Position numbers and translations under genes: made by a program
In this document: piece by piece, positions 60,507 to 64,000 of the stretch
Position numbering within the stretch: the first letter of the stretch is position 1
Layout of the letters: each line of letters opens with the position of its first letter
From: Mucilaginibacter_A sp964251965
GTDB lineage: Bacteria; Bacteroidota; Bacteroidia; Sphingobacteriales; Sphingobacteriaceae
Assembly: GCA_964251965.1 (NCBI GenBank)
Contig: CAXULQ010000011.1
Location: 1 to 64,000, forward strand
Length of the DNA stretch: 64,000 nt
Direction of reading: 5' to 3'
The notes under the pieces: model-generated
What the model was told of the DNA's origin: nothing
The model's input: only the letters and a program-made list of their open reading frames with translations
Databases searched by the model: none

Positions 60507-61469
60507 TTAAATCATATCTGTGTTGAGCATGGCTTTTAAAATATTGGCCTGTGCATCAATATTGCTGATATTTTGCAAGAAGCTGATATCTGTTAGCTTT
60601 TTATAGTTTTCGGCCAGCAGCATTTTTATTTCCTGCGGAAGATAAGTTTTTGTTACGTTAATGCTGCTTTGTAACTGATCGTTTTTATCTTTCAGTTCCT
60701 GTATCATTTTTTCTTTGTGCGAAACCTGGTTGGTAAAACTGATGCTGGCGATTTTAGTAAAATCACAAAAAAGAAATAAACTTTTAACCGGATAAAACAG
60801 GAAATAGCGTTCGGTATCTAAAAATTTATAAACTTCGGCTACGGCATTTCCGGCTTTTAATCCACACAAAAACTCTGTTTTAAAATCATATTTGCAAAGC
60901 AGGCCGAGTAATTTTTTTTGAATAATGGCATAAGCATTTGAGTAAACTTCGGCAGGATTATAATGCGTTAATTCATTTAATAATTCGCCCGAAACTTCGT
61001 AATAAAAGTCTTGCGAAAACCGCGAACTAAAACTGTTGATATTTTTAGAAAAAGGATATTCGGCATTATTGTCCGACAAAAACTGGTACAAACGCCGCAA
61101 CGACAAATTCATTTTAAGCGATTGTTTCTGCTGATCGTCCTTATAGTTTTTCTCTGTATAAAAAGAGTTGGAAAGCTTGTCTGTGAGTTCTTTGTTTAAC
61201 TGGATTTCATCAAACAGCAAGCTTACGTTTTGCTCATTGTTCTTTTTGATCTTTTTTAAAAGGTCGATCAAACTTGAAGTATATTGCAGATGAAAAAGTT
61301 CTAAATTATTGGCATCCAGTTCCGGGTTTTGCTCAAACATTTGATGGATTACCTGGCTCCGCAAATAAATTTTGTAGATGATCTCTTCCTCAAAAAAAGC
61401 AGCGAGCAACTGTAACTTATTGATGGTCTTTTTAGAATCATTAAATATATTTTGCAAATGCACGTCCAT
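60507..61469 (-). CDS. Hypothetical protein between TelA and TerC
   Basis: A 320-residue, mainly helical, cytoplasmic protein with no signal or membrane segment. Coiled-coil-prone stretches appear at EKMIQELKDKNDQLQSSI, and a long central region has regular hydrophobic spacing. I do not recognise a family. It starts 10 bases after the telA stop, so it probably works with TelA. Confidence 0.65.
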   Translation of the reverse strand: MDVHLQNIFNDSKKTINKLQLLAAFFEEEIIYKIYLRSQVIHQMFEQNPELDANNLELFHLQYTSSLIDLLKKIKKNNEQNVSLLFDEIQLNKELTDKLSNSFYTEKNYKDDQQKQSLKMNLSLRRLYQFLSDNNAEYPFSKNINSFSSRFSQDFYYEVSGELLNELTHYNPAEVYSNAYAIIQKKLLGLLCKYDFKTEFLCGLKAGNAVAEVYKFLDTERYFLFYPVKSLFLFCDFTKIASISFTNQVSHKEKMIQELKDKNDQLQSSINVTKTYLPQEIKMLLAENYKKLTDISFLQNISNIDAQANILKAMLNTDMI

Positions 61470-61479
61470 TCATGCAAAA

Positions 61480-62580
61480 TTACTTAATACTCGTCACATT
61501 TTTCTTTAGCTCCGTTTCTAAACTTTGCAATTCTGTGTTTAGTGCTTTGCGGTTTTGGCTACCTTCATCGTGGATGCGTTTTACTTCGGTCAAGGTTTCA
61601 ATAAGCGATTGTGTAGTTCGTTTTAAAGTATCGATAGAAACAACCGTTTTTTCATTTTCGCGCGCAACGTCAATACTATTTTGTTTGAGCAGTTCGGCGT
61701 TTTTTTGCAAGATGGTGTTCGTTGTGTCCGAAATCTTTTTCTGGATTTCTACATGCTGTTTTTGCCGGTTCAAAGCTACGGCGATAGTCAATTGGTTTTT
61801 CCAAACCGGAATTGTGGTCGAAATAATAGACTGCGCTTTTTCTGCAATGGAAGTATTGTTGTTTTGCACCACGCGGATTTGCGCCAGCGATTGCATCATG
61901 ATGAAACGGACAACTTTTAAATCGGCCATTCGTTTATCCAAACGGTTTACAAAATCGCGCAGATCGGCTATTTCATAATCCTGATAATCCGCAGGATTGG
62001 CATCCATTTGTGCCAGCTTTTCGCTCAGTTCGTTGTACTTTAACTGACCGGAAATAATCAGTTCTTCCATTTGTTTAATATAGCTCACGTTACTATCGAA
62101 CATGGTTTGCAACGAGCTGTTATCTTTGATCGAATTGACGCGGCCAGCTTTAATTTTATTGGTGATCTTATCGATGTTGTTCACCACCGTATCGTATTTC
62201 TGAAAAAGCTTTTCTGTATCAACCACAATCCTTTTTAAAAACGGAATTTTTGAAAGGATTTGCTTAAAACCACTTTGGTCAAGCTCATCTACATCAATAT
62301 AATTCAATTCTGAAAGCAGATCAGTAATCAACCCGCCAACTTCACCAGAATTATAAGTGCGCACCGAAGTTAAAAACGCGTTACTGTATTTTTCCATCGA
62401 GTTTTGCACTTCCACACCGTAATTCAAAATCGAATTAACATCTGCTGGGTTAATGGTTTTGCTGATTTCGCTTAACTTTTGCGCGTCTTCGGGCGTAATT
62501 TTAGACAAATCAACATTACCTTCTTTATCTAATTTAACAGAAGGAACAAGTTGAGTATTATTGACCGGATTGGTTTCCAT
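61480..62580 (-). CDS. telA: TelA/KlaA toxic anion resistance family protein
   Basis: A 366-residue protein of the TelA family, linked to tellurite and other toxic anion resistance. The repetitive helical body (FLKRIVVDTEKLFQKYDTVVNNID, LNRQKQHVEIQKKISDTTNTIL) is the family signature. It heads the minus-strand set telA, unknown protein, terC, matching the predicted Ter stress-response neighbourhoods. TerB/TerD-type partners are absent from the window. Confidence 0.85.
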   Translation of the reverse strand: METNPVNNTQLVPSVKLDKEGNVDLSKITPEDAQKLSEISKTINPADVNSILNYGVEVQNSMEKYSNAFLTSVRTYNSGEVGGLITDLLSELNYIDVDELDQSGFKQILSKIPFLKRIVVDTEKLFQKYDTVVNNIDKITNKIKAGRVNSIKDNSSLQTMFDSNVSYIKQMEELIISGQLKYNELSEKLAQMDANPADYQDYEIADLRDFVNRLDKRMADLKVVRFIMMQSLAQIRVVQNNNTSIAEKAQSIISTTIPVWKNQLTIAVALNRQKQHVEIQKKISDTTNTILQKNAELLKQNSIDVARENEKTVVSIDTLKRTTQSLIETLTEVKRIHDEGSQNRKALNTELQSLETELKKNVTSIK

Positions 62581-62639
62581 GTTTGTTTTTACTATTTGAT
62601 CAAATTTTGGTGCCGATGTTACAACACATTTTTATGCTG

Positions 62640-62660
62640 ATGCTTCTTTTACCGGTAAAA
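62640..62660 (+). repeat. Full-length copy of the dispersed motif
   Basis: ATGCTTCTTTTACCGGTAAAA, with the tail intact, in the gap between telA and the next gene; preceded by a partial TTTATGCTGATGC. Confidence 0.9.
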
Positions 62661-62769
62661 AACCGATTAAATATGTATAAAGTGGAAATAGAATTCAGTA
62701 CAGTTTGAATAATTGAAACACAACTTTAATCCTCTTATATTTTGGCAATATCATGTTGGCCGTTTGTGT

Positions 62770-63996
62770 TTATTTAACTTGTACTGTTTGTTGTATTACA
62801 TTATTCTTTAAATCCCTTATCCGTAAATTATATTGTCCTGTATTTAATACAAGCGCAATTTTATCATCCGGTTTCTCAATTTCAATGATGTCTGCTGGTA
62901 CTGCCACAGAAATATTTTCTCCTTGATGATAGGCAGAAATCATAATTGGATAAACGAAATTGGTATGTTCAAAATTTACAAAGTAATACTTCTTAGTTTT
63001 ATTATAAACAAGCCAGTTGGGTCTTCCATTAATATATTTTGTTCTTGGAAAGAATACAACCATATCAACTTTGTGGTTTTTATTTAAATCACTAAAAACG
63101 CCTTTGGATGAAACAAAGACACTTGGTTCTTTTACATTTGTCCGATTATAGTAAGGATCGCCGTTTTCTTCCAGTAAATCTTGTTGATCTATAGTAAGCG
63201 GGTCTATGTTAAAGTTTAATTTTAGCATAGCTGCCATTAGCCCTGAACTATCTTTTAAATTTTCGTTTAAATGTCCATATCCACAGTGTACTAGTATTTT
63301 CGCATTTGGGTCTTTTTGGAGTATTTGAGCGATGTTTTTTGCTTGTCCTTTTTCTCTGCCCATCATTCTTTCTCCCGGGTCTTTTATATCACTCGCATAA
63401 TGTTCATAAGCAACTAAATTGTATCCTATTTTTAATGCTTGCCTTACTAAATTTCCATATTGTGGCTCGTCCATGTAAAACCCTGTAGTTTTTATCGGGT
63501 ATTTTCTATTGTTTAATTCTTTATCTTCTTTTGATTTATAAATTGTATCATCTCTGGATAAATCTTCCACACATAAATAACGAAATCCTTGTTTATATAA
63601 TCTTTCAAGCAGCAAACTTGTAAAAACCCTATTCTGGGGTTGATAATGAGCTTCGTTTGTAATAACCACTTTATATCGCTCTGCCGTTTTTGTAATAACA
63701 TCAACCGCATTTTCAGGCTTAAATGTGCTGAAATAAATACTATCTGCTTTGGGTTTTTCAGGAATATTCATAGCCGCCTTATTCTTTTCAAGGTAAAGGT
63801 TTTGAGTAGCAAGAGAAGCTTTATAGTTTCCAATTTTCGAAAAAAGAACAGCATAAGTTTGAAATTGCCAAGAATTAGTTTCATTGTCTACCATCTTTTG
63901 AATCTCTTTAGAAAATAAGTAATCCTTGCCTACCTGTCCAAAAATTGATAATGAAATTAAAATTAATGTGAGCGAAAGAAAAAGTTGTTTTTTCAT
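62770..63996 (-). CDS. Exported EreA/ChaN-like protein
   Basis: A 408-residue exported protein (signal MKKQLFLSLTLILISLSIFG). The central domain, about residues 100-270, has paired acidic/His motifs (VVITNEAHYQPQNR, LCVEDLSRDD, VAYEHYASD, LVHCGYGHLNE) typical of the erythromycin esterase/ChaN-like superfamily that includes heme-binding and esterase-type enzymes. A C-terminal beta-rich region follows. The substrate is unknown; a complete frame with start at 63996. Confidence 0.68.
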   Translation of the reverse strand: MKKQLFLSLTLILISLSIFGQVGKDYLFSKEIQKMVDNETNSWQFQTYAVLFSKIGNYKASLATQNLYLEKNKAAMNIPEKPKADSIYFSTFKPENAVDVITKTAERYKVVITNEAHYQPQNRVFTSLLLERLYKQGFRYLCVEDLSRDDTIYKSKEDKELNNRKYPIKTTGFYMDEPQYGNLVRQALKIGYNLVAYEHYASDIKDPGERMMGREKGQAKNIAQILQKDPNAKILVHCGYGHLNENLKDSSGLMAAMLKLNFNIDPLTIDQQDLLEENGDPYYNRTNVKEPSVFVSSKGVFSDLNKNHKVDMVVFFPRTKYINGRPNWLVYNKTKKYYFVNFEHTNFVYPIMISAYHQGENISVAVPADIIEIEKPDDKIALVLNTGQYNLRIRDLKNNVIQQTVQVK

Positions 63997-64000
63997 TTTT

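Noticed and set aside
1456..62660. The recurrent 12-mer as a CRISPR array or terminal repeats of miniature transposons
   Set aside because: Copies are spaced irregularly over the whole window, lack constant spacers or cores, show no target duplications, and occur singly inside genes.

Overview
The window reads as a chromosomal segment of a Bacteroidota bacterium, most likely Sphingobacteriaceae (Mucilaginibacter/Pedobacter-like); the genus is inferred. The lineage evidence is the gliding-motility lipoprotein GldD, a TonB-dependent receptor with an N-terminal carboxypeptidase-like domain, DUF4175, DUF1800 and DUF1501 proteins, many N-terminal lipoprotein or export signals, few Shine-Dalgarno sites, and several promoter boxes matching the Bacteroidota consensus TTTG / TAnnTTTG. 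Coding density is high, GC is moderate, and no rRNA operon, prophage, insertion sequence or CRISPR array is visible.

Layout. 1-4.8 kb: an OmpA-like protein, a NatAB-type ABC exporter and a Ppx/GppA phosphatase. 4.8-7.9 kb (minus): maf, kdsC, iscX, a 2Fe-2S ferredoxin, a DUF2520 dehydrogenase-like protein and a DUF4440 protein. 8-13.5 kb (minus): cytochrome c maturation genes ccmC, ccmD, ccmE and ccmF, with gdhA lying between the CD and EF pairs. 13.7-18.2 kb (plus): a glycan cluster with a GT4 enzyme, a GT4-phosphoheptose isomerase fusion, a GmhB-like phosphatase and a GT9 heptosyltransferase-like enzyme. 18.4-21.3 kb (minus): a His-rich protein and a TonB receptor. 21.5-31 kb: housekeeping genes (cyclophilin, xth, hisS, LMW phosphatase, S1/P1 nuclease, fumC), a VapBC module and a tiny His-rich secreted peptide. 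31.3-36.7 kb: DUF4175, an anti-sigma-like ATPase, ybeY, gpx and aat. 36.9-44.8 kb: a DUF1800/DUF1501 pair, two amidohydrolase-like proteins and a small membrane protein. 44.8-49.2 kb: a trp attenuator with a Trp-rich leader peptide, trpE, trpG and trpC, then an AT-rich three-gene cassette that looks like a toxin-antitoxin-chaperone system. 49.2-64 kb: hflX, rbfA, an M23 peptidase, a TonB-like protein, a tRNA-like RNA with a giant variable arm, an Lrp regulator, a subtilase, a TPR protein, a ComA-like synthase, aroE, gldD, TerC, an unknown protein, TelA and an EreA/ChaN-like protein.

The most striking signal is not a gene. A short directional motif, ATRCTTCTTTTAY, often followed by CGGYATAAAWTT, recurs about 40 times on both strands (32 exact 12-mers counted by eye), with about a dozen more in a sister form, ATRCTGTTTTTATCG. 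It is concentrated between genes, forms inverted-pair hairpins at transcript ends, abuts several start codons, and also sits inside genes in restricted reading frames. Its density and layout resemble the DNA uptake sequences of Pasteurellaceae and Neisseriaceae, but its function here is unknown. The other strong candidates for new biology are the tRNA-like RNA near 52.7 kb, the candidate toxin-antitoxin-chaperone cassette, the possibly leaderless trp leader peptide and the glycosyltransferase-GmhA fusion.
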